A stretch of DNA of 64,000 nucleotides from Epinephelus fuscoguttatus. Its lineage: Eukaryota; Chordata; Actinopteri; Perciformes; Serranidae. Position numbers and translations under genes: made by a program. The notes below the pieces were generated by a model. That model had not been told where the DNA came from. It made no database searches and saw only the letters and a program-made list of their open reading frames with translations. The stretch is from NCBI RefSeq assembly GCF_011397635.1, contig NC_064759.1, positions 23,894,428 to 23,958,427 of the forward strand. The letters are read 5' to 3'. Each line of letters opens with the position of its first letter. Within the stretch, counting starts at the first letter, position 1. Shown in pieces: positions 11,446 through 24,780 of the stretch.

Positions 11446-14400
11446 CTGGGAAGGAGAACAAGGAGAGTCAGAGATGGAGAAAGGTCACGGTGGTGTACAG
11501 AGTGTGACACTGCACAGCATGGCTATACTTGGAACACAACAAACAAGATTAGGAGCAGTGGACTATTAGCCTGTGTGTAGGAAACATTACATTACACTCT
11601 GCTGTGAATGGTGAGCAAACTGAACACATGGCAGATCTGGGCAATATATATAATTATTATATCAACATTGTGATATTAGAGTAGATATTGTCTTTTGGAT
11701 ATCGTAATATCATAAGTGTCGTCTTTTCCTGGATTTAAAATTTGCTTTACAGTAAAGTGATGTAATATTCTGAAGTTACCAGGCTGTTTTAGCAGAAACA
11801 ATTATTGAATTAATTGTTTGACAAAAATCAGAAATCTAATCAAAAATAAAATAAAATAAAATAAAATAAAATAAAAAAAATAATTGTGACTGATGGTCTT
11901 TTTTCAATTTTCTGGCATTTTATAGGTAATAGATTTTGATTAAAAGAATGATCAGAATAACCGATATTATAAATAATAATTATTAGCTCAAAAACAAACG
12001 CACACAGAAAAGATTTTGGTGTGTTAAATCCCAAATGATATGACCAGGATAGGCATGGTAAAGGTGTAAAAGAAAAAAAAACCCTATCATGCAAATAGGG
12101 TTATCAGTATGCATGCTCCATTATTCTCACTTATAGCTGATGGTCTAATCAAGAGCAATTTACCATGTGTAAACAATAAGTAATTTAAATAGCCACTTTA
12201 AGTTATTGTTATTTGCATGAATGAGACTTATTCCATAAAACATGAAGCCAACTGCCACCCACAGATTAGACTCCAGCTCAAACACACATGCTTACACACA
12301 CATACACAAACGCCACTTCACCACACAATAGTCTTCCTTGTTGAAGAGTGTCTGTGTGTCTGCATGGAGTTCTGCGGACGAGCTCACAACGCTGCCTATC
12401 GCAGACTCATTAAATCTCATTGACACAAAGGAGGCATTCTGCTCAGGAGCTACCGCTTGGATCATCCTCCTCGCCAAGCATGCCTGGCTCTCCATTTCAC
12501 ACACACCCTCCCTCCCACCCACCCTGCACAGGTCATCTGAGGCAGTAAATGGTCAATCAATCGGGCAGTGCTGTAAATCAATGAGCAGGACTACTTTATC
12601 AGTATCTGCCTTGAAAATACTGTAGATAGAAGCAAAAATGTTACCTCCTGTCCTTTTCAACCTGATTGTACAGTAACTATAGAAGATACCACGACTGTTA
12701 TATAATATTTAACACAGCAAGGTTGGGATGTGCGTGATTAGTCAACTAGTTGGATAATGTTGCTACCCTCGCTAGTCAGCTGGTCGGTTGAAATAATTAA
12801 TAATATTAATTTTTCTTTACTGACTTATTTTGTTTTTTACGATAGACAGGCTGTTTGCTATGCGAGATCGTTAACTCAACGAGTGTAATTTCATGGCCAT
12901 GAATTACACATCTATGAGGCCCTATTATAATCAAATTCAGGATATGGTTTTTACGTGAGAACAGAGAGATGGAGTTGCTCATATTCCTCGTATAATTCCT
13001 GGTTTCTTTCAGAGTACTCCAGCTAGCATATTCGGGTTTCTCATAAATGGAATATAATGTTTATATGCTCAAATACATGAAAAAAGACACTCCAAAAACC
13101 CAATTATAAACAGGTTATTCATGTCCATGTAAAATCACCCAATGAAAATGCCATTGTAATAATCAGGCATGTTTCCTAAATATTCATTTTCCTAAATAAT
13201 TTTTATTCAATAAATGTTATTCTCAAACTTATAATAACCTATAATGTGCAATATTCCTAATAAACGGTGCAAAGAGCTACACATTTCATCACATTTAAAA
13301 CACAATTTGGGACTTGAAACATATGATTAACGATTTCAAAAGGCTCTTATAATCGACACAATCTTTTTTCAGATAATGTTTTATCTTATAGATAAAATTA
13401 CGCTCAACTTTGACCATTTCCTAAGTTTTCTTACTTTTACACTAGTCGACTAGTTTAAGTTTAAACTTCTGTCTAAACGTCAGGAAAATTTGCTGTTGAG
13501 AACATCCCTAGTACATGTACACTTGCCTATGCAATGATGTGATTCATAGTCACAGCACAAGGTCCCTGGAGTTTAATGCACATGACTTTGATTCACTAGT
13601 TTGGCAGCAGGAGGACAGATCTGGTATAATTAGAAACTTCTAACCAGCTGACTGAATCACACAACTGACTGAAATACACTGCAGGTATTATGCAATCACG
13701 CTACCCCTCTCCTAAGTGAGACATATCAGACAGTTACACAGGCTCGCATTACAATCGATGTTTGTCTTCAATGAGACTGATTCACATCCTGTCTGTACCA
13801 GGCATTGTCTAATTGCTGACCGATGCGGCTGTGTTTGTCTTTTCCATATGTAGTTCAAGTCGCACCCTGCCTCGTATGGAGTGGGGGGAGGGGGAATGCT
13901 AGACAGGCAGACCGGCAGGCAGCCCAATCTTCCAGATGTACAGGGCTGTCCCAAAGGGTGCAGCCTGGCCCTCTATACCATACACTTCCCACTGGCACTA
14001 CAGGACAGCAGGAGGGGAGGAGGGGGTACGCACACAGACCAAATCCTCTTTAGCCCTCCCATTGTTTGTGTCCAGTGACCAATAACTGTGCTGCACACTA
14101 TAACTAATCCTGCCAACCCTTCCCCCCACAAGACCCCCCATAGGCCTATTCCCTAGGTCACCACACACAAACACACACACACTCACATACGCACACACCG
14201 GTATGCATCAATGCTCACGGGCTCCTCTGGGTCTTTTAATGCTCTGTCATCTCAATTGTGATTGTCAGGACACAGACATGCTCCTAATGGACCAGCTGAG
14301 CTTGTGTCTGCTGCCTCCTCCATTTTGTGTTGCCTATCTAACATCTCTGCTATCAGCCAGCTGAGCAGGACTAACCTGCATCATGACCAATTGAGATAGC

Positions 14401-16832
14401 AGCAGCCACACCGCAGGATCTCTAAAAAGCAGCATCAATCTCTCATAATATGAGGCAGATTTCTTTTATGGTGTGGGTGAAATATTGCTGTACTGTAGAA
14501 GAAAAAAGTCTGCCCTCGATCCTACATAATTAGTGCCTCTAATGAGCTAAATTATAGATGAAGTAGGCCACCCTCCAGCAAGAGAGAGCTCTCAAAGAGC
14601 TGCTGGATCAGGTGCAAATGCCAGGGATGGAGTTCAATCAGGATTTGATTTAGAGTTTCTGTGACTCTGAATTGAGTTTAATGCTCCCACAGGATGATGA
14701 TGTGAGATTTGATTGGACTCAGTGAATTTTACTTAACGTTAAAGTCACATTTTACTTGACCTTAGGATATTTAAGGAGAGGAAATGGCTTGCATTTTGTG
14801 GAAATTCATTACTCCCCATGCTTAAACAGTGTGAGCTCCAATTTTATTAATAGTCCTAATTAAAATTATGCAAAACAGTTTGAATCGATGCTAACCAGAT
14901 GATTTAACTGCGACTGCTAATTGGTGATTACTCCAAGTCTCCAGTTTAATAAGACATTTTCCAGAATTTGTGGATATGTGGTATTATTTGCCAGTGATGC
15001 TGCAGTGCTGCTGCTGTGTGCTGCGTGTTACTGTGTGTGTGTGTGTGTGTGATGAAACAAGACAAGAAGGCTGAATGGGGAAGAGCTTGCAGAGGAGGAG
15101 GAGGAGGTATAGTATATAAATAGCTACATGTGCTCAGGATGCAGGGACTCATTAGCCTTTACAGACAAGCTCATATCTATTTCTGTTCACAGTGTACACG
15201 CATATGCACATGTGCATACATGTGTGCACTGTCGCAAATGCACACGCGACTACATATAACATTGTCTTTGAGACTGAGGAGAAAGATTTTATTTGTTTTG
15301 AGTGAATTCGCCAAACACTGGTCACTGATTGACGAGTAACATGAGCTGTACAGTAACATTACACTATAGGAATACTAGGACAAAAAGAAAGCATGTTTCC
15401 TGGGTACTGAGAGTAGGCTTAAGGAATTAGAAGGAGTTTAGAGTTAATCATCCCCCAAGTGACCAAGTGAGATTATCTCCATCTATCTACCTGCCTACAG
15501 TATCTATCTTGCTCGGTATCAAACTGTCCCCCTCCACTCTGATTCTCTGTCTCTCTCTCGACTGTCTCTCTGGTCTGCCTCTCTGGGTGTGCGTGCATCC
15601 AAGTGTGTGGGAGAGAGGGAAGAGCTGGCAGAAGCACAGTGGCGATCAGCTGTGCTGATTCATGGTTTTATGTGGGGCCCCGCCTACCTGGCTGAAAATC
15701 AACAGAAATGAACTGAAAGCCAAGATATCAGTCCTCTGGCCACATGGTGGCTCCTATTAACCTCTGCAAGTAAACACAGGCACACATGCCAACATACACG
15801 CTAACACGTGCCTGGATAAACTGTTCATATGTTCAGATCATGCAAACCTGCCCAGCAACATCATGAATACACACAGAAATATCTTTAAGTCACTGTAGCA
15901 TACACATGTACTTTTATTAAATGATAGTGCTTTCAAGAGAACAGAGAGACATATGTAGAGTGACAAAAAATGTGCTCAAACTTTGAATGAAGCGCTGTAA
16001 TCATGGATTCTGAGACACCACATCTCCTGCGTGTGCTGGGTGATCCTCAACAAAAAGGTACTGAGCTACAAAAAGGTTTATTTTAGTCAAGTCCTCTGTG
16101 TAAACCTATCCCAAACCCAACTCTTCACTGATCAATACACACAGATGGTCTGTCAGCCTGATGCTGTAACATGAACCGACATGGGAAAAGAATGAAGTGG
16201 CTTGATTGATTTACTGCGGTTGCCCTGAAAGCAATTTTGAATCCATCTCCAACATCGCTTCAGCCAAAGCCCACTGAAGGAACAGCAGATGTGTACATTA
16301 ATGCACATTATGAGGGAAGTGCTCTTTTGTATGTTCGACACACACAAAATCCAGATCAGTGTCTTTGTAGCAGAAAATATTAAAGGATTTAAAATAAGTA
16401 CTGTCCTTTAAACTCAATGTATTTTATTCCACTAAAGTAATCCTGCAATTTTATTGCAATGAGATTTTAGAAGAATTTTGTAAATATTATATTCACTTTA
16501 ACACGTTCTTTAAGCTAAGCAAACTGACTCCCTCATTCATGAGGAGAAGAGCAAATGACTCTGTCCTGTATGTGGAGTCTGTTTCCCGTTCGGTAATGCA
16601 CACACAACAGAGTAGTAGTCTAACTGCACGAATGCATCATAACTCCCAAAAGAGGATTAACACCAGCAAGCTCTTCTGGGACCTCGGTGACCTCGCTCTC
16701 GCACAGCAGAGCCAAAAACATCCTTCAGCATCACTTCAGCAGCTCTGTGTTCACAACACTGCTGATTCAGCAGGGCAGTGGACCCCGGGCACCCGGGTCT
16801 TAAATCTGCCGTTTTTTAACCTCTGTGTTTAC
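11446..16832. other. epb41 5' intron, no gene seen
   Basis: There is an (AAAAT)n tract at 11841-11876 and an inverted-repeat element at 12725-13508. The rest is unique-looking AT-rich DNA with scattered short ORFs that lack family features or splice context. I see no exon here. Confidence 0.6.
12725..13508. mobile_element. hAT-like non-autonomous element with GGGATGT ends
   Basis: It starts GGGATGTGCGTGATTAGTCA and ends ...GAGAACATCCC, giving GGGATGT at both ends in inverted orientation. Subterminal GTCAACTAGT and GTCGACTAGTTT words also mirror each other. No ORF is present. Confidence 0.55.
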
Positions 16833-16945
16833 CTCTGTTGCACTTGCCGGTGCTCCCGCATTAGTGCTGCCTCTGTCTTTCCTCTCATCCTCCCTACGTC
16901 ATATCTGCAGCGCTTCATAAAAGATTATCTGACTATATATATCCA
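16833..16945 (-). promoter_or_regulatory. Weak candidate promoter with TATA box and first exon
   Basis: On the minus strand a TATA-like run (GGATATATATAGTC, 16931-16944) is followed within about 100 bases by a donor, CAACAGAG|GTAAAC, at 16833/16832. AGATA and GATAA words lie beside the TATA box. It could be another alternative epb41 first exon, or chance. Confidence 0.2.
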
Positions 16946-17011
16946 GCGGTATCATCAATGGAGATGAGGCTTATTGGATGAGTTTCTCTTAAGTGTATAG
17001 GCGTGTACATA

Positions 17012-17015
17012 CACA

Positions 17016-17061
<46 letters not shown>
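17012..17061. repeat. (CA)n microsatellite
   Basis: About 45 bases of nearly pure CA repeat. Confidence 0.95.
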
Positions 17062-17062
<1 letters not shown>

Positions 17063-17965
17063 TAACATATGCCACCCTCCAGCGAAGATGGATATTTTTA
17101 ACCCGTACCCTCCTCTTGGGGTAAAAGCAAGTCATGTGAAGCGGAAATCCAAAAGCAAAGCCATCTCTGAAAACAGCGTGAAAAAACAACAACAACTGAG
17201 AAGACACGTTCTTGGAAAATAGCTGTAACACACCTCACAGAGGAGCCTGACATGAAATACATCATGTGGAACAATAACTGCTTAACATATGAATGAGTTA
17301 GGGGATGAAATATGGCAATCACTTCATCTTTAGGTAGTTAATTTCTCTTATACATCATATATTATCACCTAATGTTACATTATCACTGATTTTCAAACAT
17401 TTATATTGTACAGAACATATTTGTTTTTCCTATTTAGTCATCATTTATTAACACGATTCATTAGAAATTTTGGTAGTTTATAATATAGCCTGACACACAC
17501 ATATTTAATACATAAATAAACAATTTAGTTTAGTGTGAGTTTCCTTTAACACACAAGCTGTGCGCCCTCTTTTAGCACCCTCATGCCCATTCATTTTTAC
17601 AAAAACAACTCGCACATGCAGAGAAAACACATCGCAGCCTCGGCTGATACGGAGCACTTGTTATTTATGGGGATGTTGTAAGACAGCTACTGGGCTATTT
17701 TAATTGCGCGGTGTACGGGCTATATAATTTAAATCGCTTCAACAAAGCATGGTTTAAACATCGCATGTTACCACAGCCTTACACGACTTCAATTTCCAAC
17801 TTTTTCCCAACGAAAGCGCACAAACAGTTGCGTGCCGTATCGGGCCAAAGTGCCAGGGTATTTAAACAATCTGTGTATGAAAATGGCGCCGAATGTACAA
17901 CAAAACAAATAAATACTAACTCATCCCCACCGCCCGAGCAGCTTGAATGTTAAATTTGGGCTTAC

Positions 17966-18215
17966 CTACTCTTGGATTAGCATCGATGGGAAAGCAAACA
18001 GCACAAAATCCGACAAAATCCTATATTCCGCACGTTCAGAGGAGAAACAATGTTGCGGAGCGACACATGCTTTGTTGTGCTGAAGGTGTCCGATGCTCGT
18101 AAAGGGGTGGAGTCTCGCACTGAGGCTTGGACTTGAGTTGACCAACTGAGCACCAAGCTGCACGCCTCACAACCGCATGCCGAGGTGGAGGAGATGGACG
18201 CAAGTTTCATATTCT
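17966..18215 (-). promoter_or_regulatory. epb41: Candidate alternative untranslated first exon of epb41
   Basis: On the minus strand this stretch ends in the strong donor GAGTAG|GTAAGC (17966/17965). A TATA-like CTTATATGAAG lies just above it, near 18222-18232. It is less AT-rich than its surroundings. EPB41 genes are known to use several alternative first exons, which makes this plausible. No coding potential is claimed. Confidence 0.35.
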
Positions 18216-19729
18216 ACTTGCTTCATATAAGGCTGTGTTAAAATATGAGGATGCTGCAGCAGTATAACACTAAAAGAAGTGTTCAAATCTGCATATATTT
18301 ACTTGTATCTTTAAAATAATGTCTTTGCATTCTCAACCCATCACTATGTTGGTACAACAAATTAAGCCTTCATCCAAAAATCCCAAACAGCCGAGCCAAA
18401 GGGTGCAATCATTAACACAGTACAATGTCCAGAAACAGGAGGGAAGCAGAGAGGCAACAGGACCACTCCTCAGAGTCCTGCCCAGTCTATTCAGGCACCA
18501 ACGTGGTGCATTCATGTGCACAGTGTGAGGCTGTCAGGACTACAGCCCTCACACAAATGGTGAGGTACTAACAGAGGGATGGTTTCAAATTCAGTGTGAA
18601 AAGCTGCAATGTCCAACACCAGACCCACCATCAGCTTCACCCTCCACCTTATGTACAAAATTCAAAAACAAACCAGCATCCGCTCATGTGTGCACACATA
18701 CACACTAACTCTTCATGGACTCCGGCATGGTCCCCACCCATCTGCCTGACCCCATTAGGGCCATACGGCTCATAGGCAAAAAGGGGGGAAGTAAAGAGGT
18801 TCATTATTCTCACAGCTACCCGGGGTAAGGCACCATCACCTTTGTCTCACAGAGGCAAGTTCGTGTGGCATGCACAGCACCGTCACATCATTTCTGGGCA
18901 ATTTGTTTAAAAATGTAAAAGTCTTACCAAATCTGTAAATCTTGTCATGAAGTCCAAAAGAGGTAGCAAGACGCAAGGGAGAAGAGGTCTCTCTTGCACG
19001 GTAACAGTCGTGTTTCCTTCTTTAGACTTTGATCACTGACACAGTGATGACACACAAGCAGTACAAAAACCAGTGGTGTTAAACATTAACCGTAGCACGG
19101 CGCATTAACTGGGACAATCCAATGAATCCGAGCTGGGTTCAAACAGAAAGCGAGTACTTTTGGATGCAGCTCATTTGTGTTTCCTCTGCTTGAGTTTGGG
19201 ATGGAGTGAGGAAGTCAGAGAGGAAACAGAAGAAGAGCGAGGGAGAGAAACAAAGACTGCATGAACTACTCGCGTTGCCTTCAGTTGCTTAGGAACCCCT
19301 GCCCTGCCCTGTGCCTACTGCAAGGAGCAGGTGTTGAGCTGGACCCAGGAGAGGGAGGAGAGACACAACGGAGAGGGGAGGAGAAGAGGAGCAGCACTCA
19401 CAGACCCACAGTCCCTCGAGACAGTGACAGACTGGAACCACAGACTCTGAGACGACACACTCGCACACTAGACACACCCAAAAACACTGACGCACACTTT
19501 CTGTCCCCCCCACCCCCCCGTCACTCTTCCTCATTTGTTCAAAAGCACGGGCAGACACGCACATGCGATGGAGCAGTGCATTACTCCAGCTGAGTGCATG
19601 GGAGGTTATGTTTGTTTGGAACATCTTTATCCCTCTCTGGCTCCATCACTCAGTGATTACATAATGTCCCATACCCCTTCCACCGTATTCATCTCTCGTT
19701 GACTTTTAATACTGCATCTGGGTAAGCAT

Positions 19730-19731
<2 letters not shown>

Positions 19732-19782
<51 letters not shown>
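19732..19782. repeat. (CA)n microsatellite
   Basis: About 50 bases of uninterrupted CA repeat. The surrounding 18.2-21.5 kb holds no gene I can support. Confidence 0.95.
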
Positions 19783-19787
<5 letters not shown>

Positions 19788-21573
19788 TGCCTTCCCTCCC
19801 GTATCTTATGTAAAACAACTTGTGCAGCTTTGACATTGCTTTAAATATGAATTCTGAGTGCATGTGATGGAGGCATGGTTGCAGGGGTTTTATTTGTGCT
19901 CTGGATCTGAGCTCTCAAGAGCACTAACGGGATTGATGGTAACAGCGCATCAATATTCATAGTGCACCATTATGTTATGAAGAATTCATGAACCAGGAAT
20001 GTTCCGTGTTCCTGCTCCTTCCCGCCGGCAGACATGTTGCCCAGCCTCCTTGTTTTGGGCCAAGTTTCAGTTCTCACCTTCATGCACACTTCAGGGAAGC
20101 TACATTTCACAACATGTTTGCTTCTTCCTGACTCTTCAAAGAGAACAGTCAAAACATTATATTGTAGATTAAGTCTATCCAGTGCTACTACAGAGAATAG
20201 GGCAGGACAACTATCCAAAAAATATGAGCCATGGATTTTCTGCAGCTACTAAAACTGCCATAAACATTTGCATCCAGGGACAATGCAAAGCGATGAGTCA
20301 GACTGGAATGGAAACGCTTATATTAATATGCATGTGCCTGGATGTCATCGGAGATCTCTTAAAAAGACACTCGCACCAGGCCCTGAGGCTCAGAGTGCAC
20401 TGAACAGATTGTGGCGGACATTCTAGGCCACCTAAGTACATGTTACATTGTGTTTGATCATCTCATGCGACTGTACAATGGCCATGTTTTCTTAGTTTAC
20501 ACTGCCCCCTGGTGGAGAGACGGGAACTTTTCACAAGTATGTTGCTGACTTGGCTCAACAGAGACTAGTCTGCAAAAAACAAAACAAAACAAAAATAAAA
20601 AACTGGCTAAATGTTAATTTCTTTTAAACCCTTTGTATGTATTAAAATTGCACTGTAATTAAAATTCTTACGTCTCCTCTACACTGACACTTTGCTGATA
20701 CACAGTGCAATCTGGGTACATATATGAGTACTTTGAGTCTGAAAATAAAAACACATCATGTTGAAAGATCAAATTACTAGTTAAACATTAATTATTTGTT
20801 GTGCGTGTTAGAGGGAATCCCCGCCAATGCTACTCTAGGTTAATAGAGTGCTGTAAGGCCTACTGGGAGCATGTGTTTACAAGAGATAAAGACGTGTTTG
20901 CGTCCAGATGCCTCAGGGTGACACGGTCAGACTACCCCTCCCAAAACTAGTTTGGTGTGGGGCATCAGCAGGTCAGCGACAGCAGTGTGCCATAATTTAA
21001 GCTACTATTCTCTATTCTCCAGATCTGTTTGATGCCGAACATTAAAAAGGCTGTCATGCATTTTTATGACTCATTTATAAAATAATGATAATAAAATAAA
21101 GTACTAGCTTTTTCTGGGATATGGTGAGATAGTCATGGGTGAGAAATAGTGGTCACTTCTCCTACGCAAGCAAACAGAAAATCATGGTAGAAAAAAAATT
21201 GAACCAAGGAGTGCATTTAAAAGATAAAGAGGCAGTCTGCACTCAGATCCCAGAAGGGAACGACACGTCAGATAATAATAATCAAGAATTAATATTTATT
21301 AGGTTCTATAAAGACTGATGGCTTCATAGAATGGTTGCATAAATATAAATGAAATGTGCCGTGCAGCTTCAGCTGAGAGCAGAACTGTTTAATTATAATT
21401 ATAAGTCATATTCTAGAAGATGGTGGGGGGCTCATTTAAATATATATTTGATGAGGTAAAATCATTCTTATTGTGAGTGTAGTGGGTGCAAAACATCACT
21501 GCAGTAGCCTACAAACAAGCCTGATACGCAATGGGATCATTACTAAAACAGCTCCTTTGTTACACTTGCACTC

Positions 21574-21927
21574 GGGCTGCAATGATTACGACTAATCGAT
21601 GACAAATCAACTATTAAAATAATCAGTGACTATTTTAGTAGTCGACTAATCGGTTTGAGTCATCTTTCATAGTAGCCCAAAATGCTCTTATTGCAGCTTC
21701 TTATGTTCAAATATTGGCAGCTTTACACACTCTCCCATGACGGTGAGCTAAAACCCTTTGGCGTGAGTACAAAACAAGACATTAGATGACATAATTTTGG
21801 GGTTTGGGAGAAACAGGCTGACATTGTTCAACATTTTAACATATTTTTCGATAAAATGATGAGTCGACTAATCGAAGAAATAATCGACAGATTAGTCAAC
21901 AATGAAAATAATCATTAGTTGCAGCCC
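21574..21927. mobile_element. Non-autonomous element with GGGCTGCAA terminal inverted repeats
   Basis: The left end is GGGCTGCAATGATTACGACT and the complement of the right end is GGGCTGCAACTAATGATTAT. The interior carries palindromic GTCGACTAATCG words. It has no ORF. Degraded copies of the right end occur near 47,886 and 59,889, both in PON introns. Confidence 0.6.
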
Positions 21928-22790
21928 TATTGTGCACTTTTTGCAAACAAATTAAAAAGTAATTGTTACTCACATACATGCAGGAGGTCATCGTAGATGG
22001 CAAGGACAATCCCAGACCAGGTCAGAGAGATGGAGAGAGGGAAAAGAGTGTGTCAGTTCATGAAAATACAAAATTTATGTACAATAGTTTATACAATTAT
22101 CTCAAATAAATGACAGAACATAATCAATGGGATGTAAAGTGCTCAGGTGAGCCTTTATTTTGCATAATAAATCAGGCTACCTAATAAAAAATGCACACAC
22201 AGCTGATGGGCCAGAATATGAAAACTAATAGCGTTTAAAAGTGTAGCATGTAGTGCTAGCATCCTTTGGTAAGAGGTAGCTAACCATGTTATAGTTGACC
22301 TTTATCAGATGCTAAAGTCAAAAATAACTTCGGTTTCCCTCTAAATTTCTACGTCTGTTATCAGCATAATAAACATACCAATATAGTTGACATAGGATAA
22401 CCTACCTGTTTAGCTTTGACTGTTGTGTTGTTTATGATAAATAAGCTAGGTATCTTTGCTTTATAAAGTATTTAAAGGCCCATTGTCTCTGGGTAAGTGA
22501 AGGCAACATCTTAAGAAACCTCTGGAGGACATTTATGACTATTATAATCATAAACTCGACAGACTACAGTAGCTAGGTGTCCTGTTTGTTATTCCCCAGG
22601 TAGGCTAGCAGCACAAACATGCCTGACCTCGTCGTGTTTGACTTAATCCCTCTAAATACAGAGCGGTGAACTCTCCACGAACCGCCGCCGCCGTCGCGAG
22701 GAGACGGGAAATGAAGAAGGTCGCGGGACAAGGTGTGTAAATGTAAATAGGACAGCAGCAGCAGCAGCGTGTGAGCGGGCCGAGTCATAC

Positions 22791-22930
22791 CTGAGCACAC
22801 CGGTGTCTCCTCCTGCCTGTTTCCTCCACCGTCACTTTGTTGCCATAATTCCGGTGTTTCCCCTCGGAACAAGTTGGAGACTATCGCTTAGGTTTCCACA
22901 GAGAGGCGGTGTCGCAGTTACAATGACGAA
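22791..22930 (-). promoter_or_regulatory. epb41: Candidate distal promoter and untranslated first exon of epb41
   Basis: This GC-rich, CpG-containing block stands out from AT-rich flanks. On the minus strand it ends in a consensus donor, GCTCAG|GTATGA, at 22791/22790. The CpG-rich sequence continues into the presumed intron (CGCCGCCGCC-type sequence around 22680-22700). No long ORF of known family is present. It has the right strand and lies upstream of the headpiece exon acceptor at 11446, so it is the likeliest ubiquitous first exon. The start site is not determined. Confidence 0.45.
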
Positions 22931-22939
22931 GCACTAAGT

Positions 22940-24780
22940 AGTGATGGGTGGAGATCAGAGGTGGGTGCGTTACTAAAAAACTAGAGGTGGACGGAGTGAA
23001 GAAGCAAATACTGCGTTACACGTTAAAGTCCAGCATTCAGACATTTACTGTAGTAGTTAGAAAGTGTCAGCATCAAAATGTATTTACAGTAGGCGTCACC
23101 TGACTGTTTATTATATCCTGCTTTTATTTTCACTGTTCTCAGGTGCAATGTCACTATGTGCCAAACTCTGCAATTCCTATAGCCTACTTACAGCGTTCAT
23201 GAGGCTGTCAATTTATTATATTTTGCTTTTTTACTGTTTACTTAGCCTATTGTATTGCTCTGTGTTTTATTTTACTGTTTACTTATTATATTGCTCTGTG
23301 ATTTGTTTTTTTACTGTTTACTTATTATATTACTCTGTGTTTTATTTTACTGTTTACTTATTATATTGCTCTGTTTTGTAATTTATTTTACTGTTTACTT
23401 ATTATATTGCTCTGTTTTGTAATTTATTTTACTGTTTACTTATTATATTGATCGGTTTTGTAATATATTTTACTGTTAACTTATTATATTGCTGTTTTTA
23501 ACGGTTTAAATGTTATATTGCTCTGTGTTCATTTACTATGTACTTACTACTTGCTGTTTTTTTACTGCTCACTTATACTTTTTTAAAAACTTTTTACTAA
23601 ATTATATTGCTGTTTTTTTTTTTACTGTTTCTTGTTATATTGCTGTTTCTTTTATTTTTTATTGTTTACTTGCTCTGTGTTATTTACTGTGTACTTATTA
23701 TTTGCTGTTTTTTTACTGCTCAATTATTATATTACTCTGTGGGTTTTTTTTTTTACTTTTTACTTATACTGCTCTGTTTTTTACTGTTTCCTTATGATAC
23801 TGCCTTGCATTTTTACTGTTAAGCCTAATTATTAGACGGACCTGTATTTTTATTTATTTCTTTGTTTATTGATGTGTACTTATATTGCCCTTTGTTTTTT
23901 ATTGTTTACTCTTATATTTCTCTGTGTTTTCTAGTGTTTGCTTATTATATTGCTCTGTATTTTTCACTGTTAGGCTAATTATTACACTGACTTTATTTTG
24001 CCGATTTGTACTTATTATATTGCTATGTGGGTTTAAGGCATATCTTATATTCTCTTTTCTTTTCTTAAAATTCAATGTACTCATTATGCAGAGTGGTCCA
24101 TTTCATAATAATGTATAAGTGGCTTATAATCAGTATTGCATTAACGTGTACATCCCTTTAATGGTGCAGCTGGTAAAGGTAGAGCTGATTTTAACTACTT
24201 AATATATGCTAACCTACTGTTGGGTATTTCAATCTATAGTAATAGCTGACATTGTCATTTAAGAGTTGATTGTATTTTGTGTTTATAATCTGAATCCACA
24301 CAGGAGCAAGAAAGTAAATCTTTGAAATTAATGTAGTGGAGTCAAGGCACACTTGACAGTAAAAGTATAAAGCAGCAAAAAGTAGAATTGGAATTACTCG
24401 TGTTAATGTAGGCCTACCTCAAAACTGTACTTAAGTACAATCATGGATGGATAACTGAATGGGTCTACTGGGCATAGGCCCTATAGGCCAAAGTGTCAGG
24501 GGCCCACCTGGCCTTCACCTGCAAAATGTCACTCGCACTGACCAGAAGAGACTCAAAATGATTACAAAGAGATTCAATGAAACTGCATAGAGACACAAAG
24601 CCACAAAAATATTCATAACAACAACAAAAAAAGAGGCAACACCACCACAAAGTCTGTGTGTCTTGCTCTTGTCTAGGAAAGGTGGTGGTGCCTTTTGCAT
24701 ATCTGTGCCCTTGGGCCGTCTCATAATCCGCCCATGAGTACAGTACTGGAGTAAACGTACTTACTTACTATCCACCACTG
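22940..24780. repeat. AT-rich tandem array inside a dispersed repeat
   Basis: From about 23,215 to 24,020 a unit of roughly 40-45 bases recurs, with the core TACTGTTTACTTATTATATT followed by GCTCTGTGTTTTATTT. At least six good copies lie at 23,220-23,470 and more degraded copies beyond. The flanks (GAGGTGGGTGCGTTAC near 22,960 and TACTTACTATCCACCACTG near 24,762) look like inverted ends of one dispersed element. A second insertion, with GAGACACAAA-type repeats, lies at about 24,446-24,736. The open frames here are only low-complexity translations. Confidence 0.6.

Noticed and set aside
10200..11507. Plus-strand open frame of 435 codons rich in Ser and Phe, with other long frames beside it
   Set aside because: It is the antisense of the GA-rich epb41 headpiece exon. 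Long frames are expected from its codon bias, and the minus strand has conserved 4.1R motifs and splice sites.
16539..16967. 142-codon plus-strand frame
   Set aside because: No recognisable family or composition of a protein; overlaps a possible minus-strand promoter of epb41.
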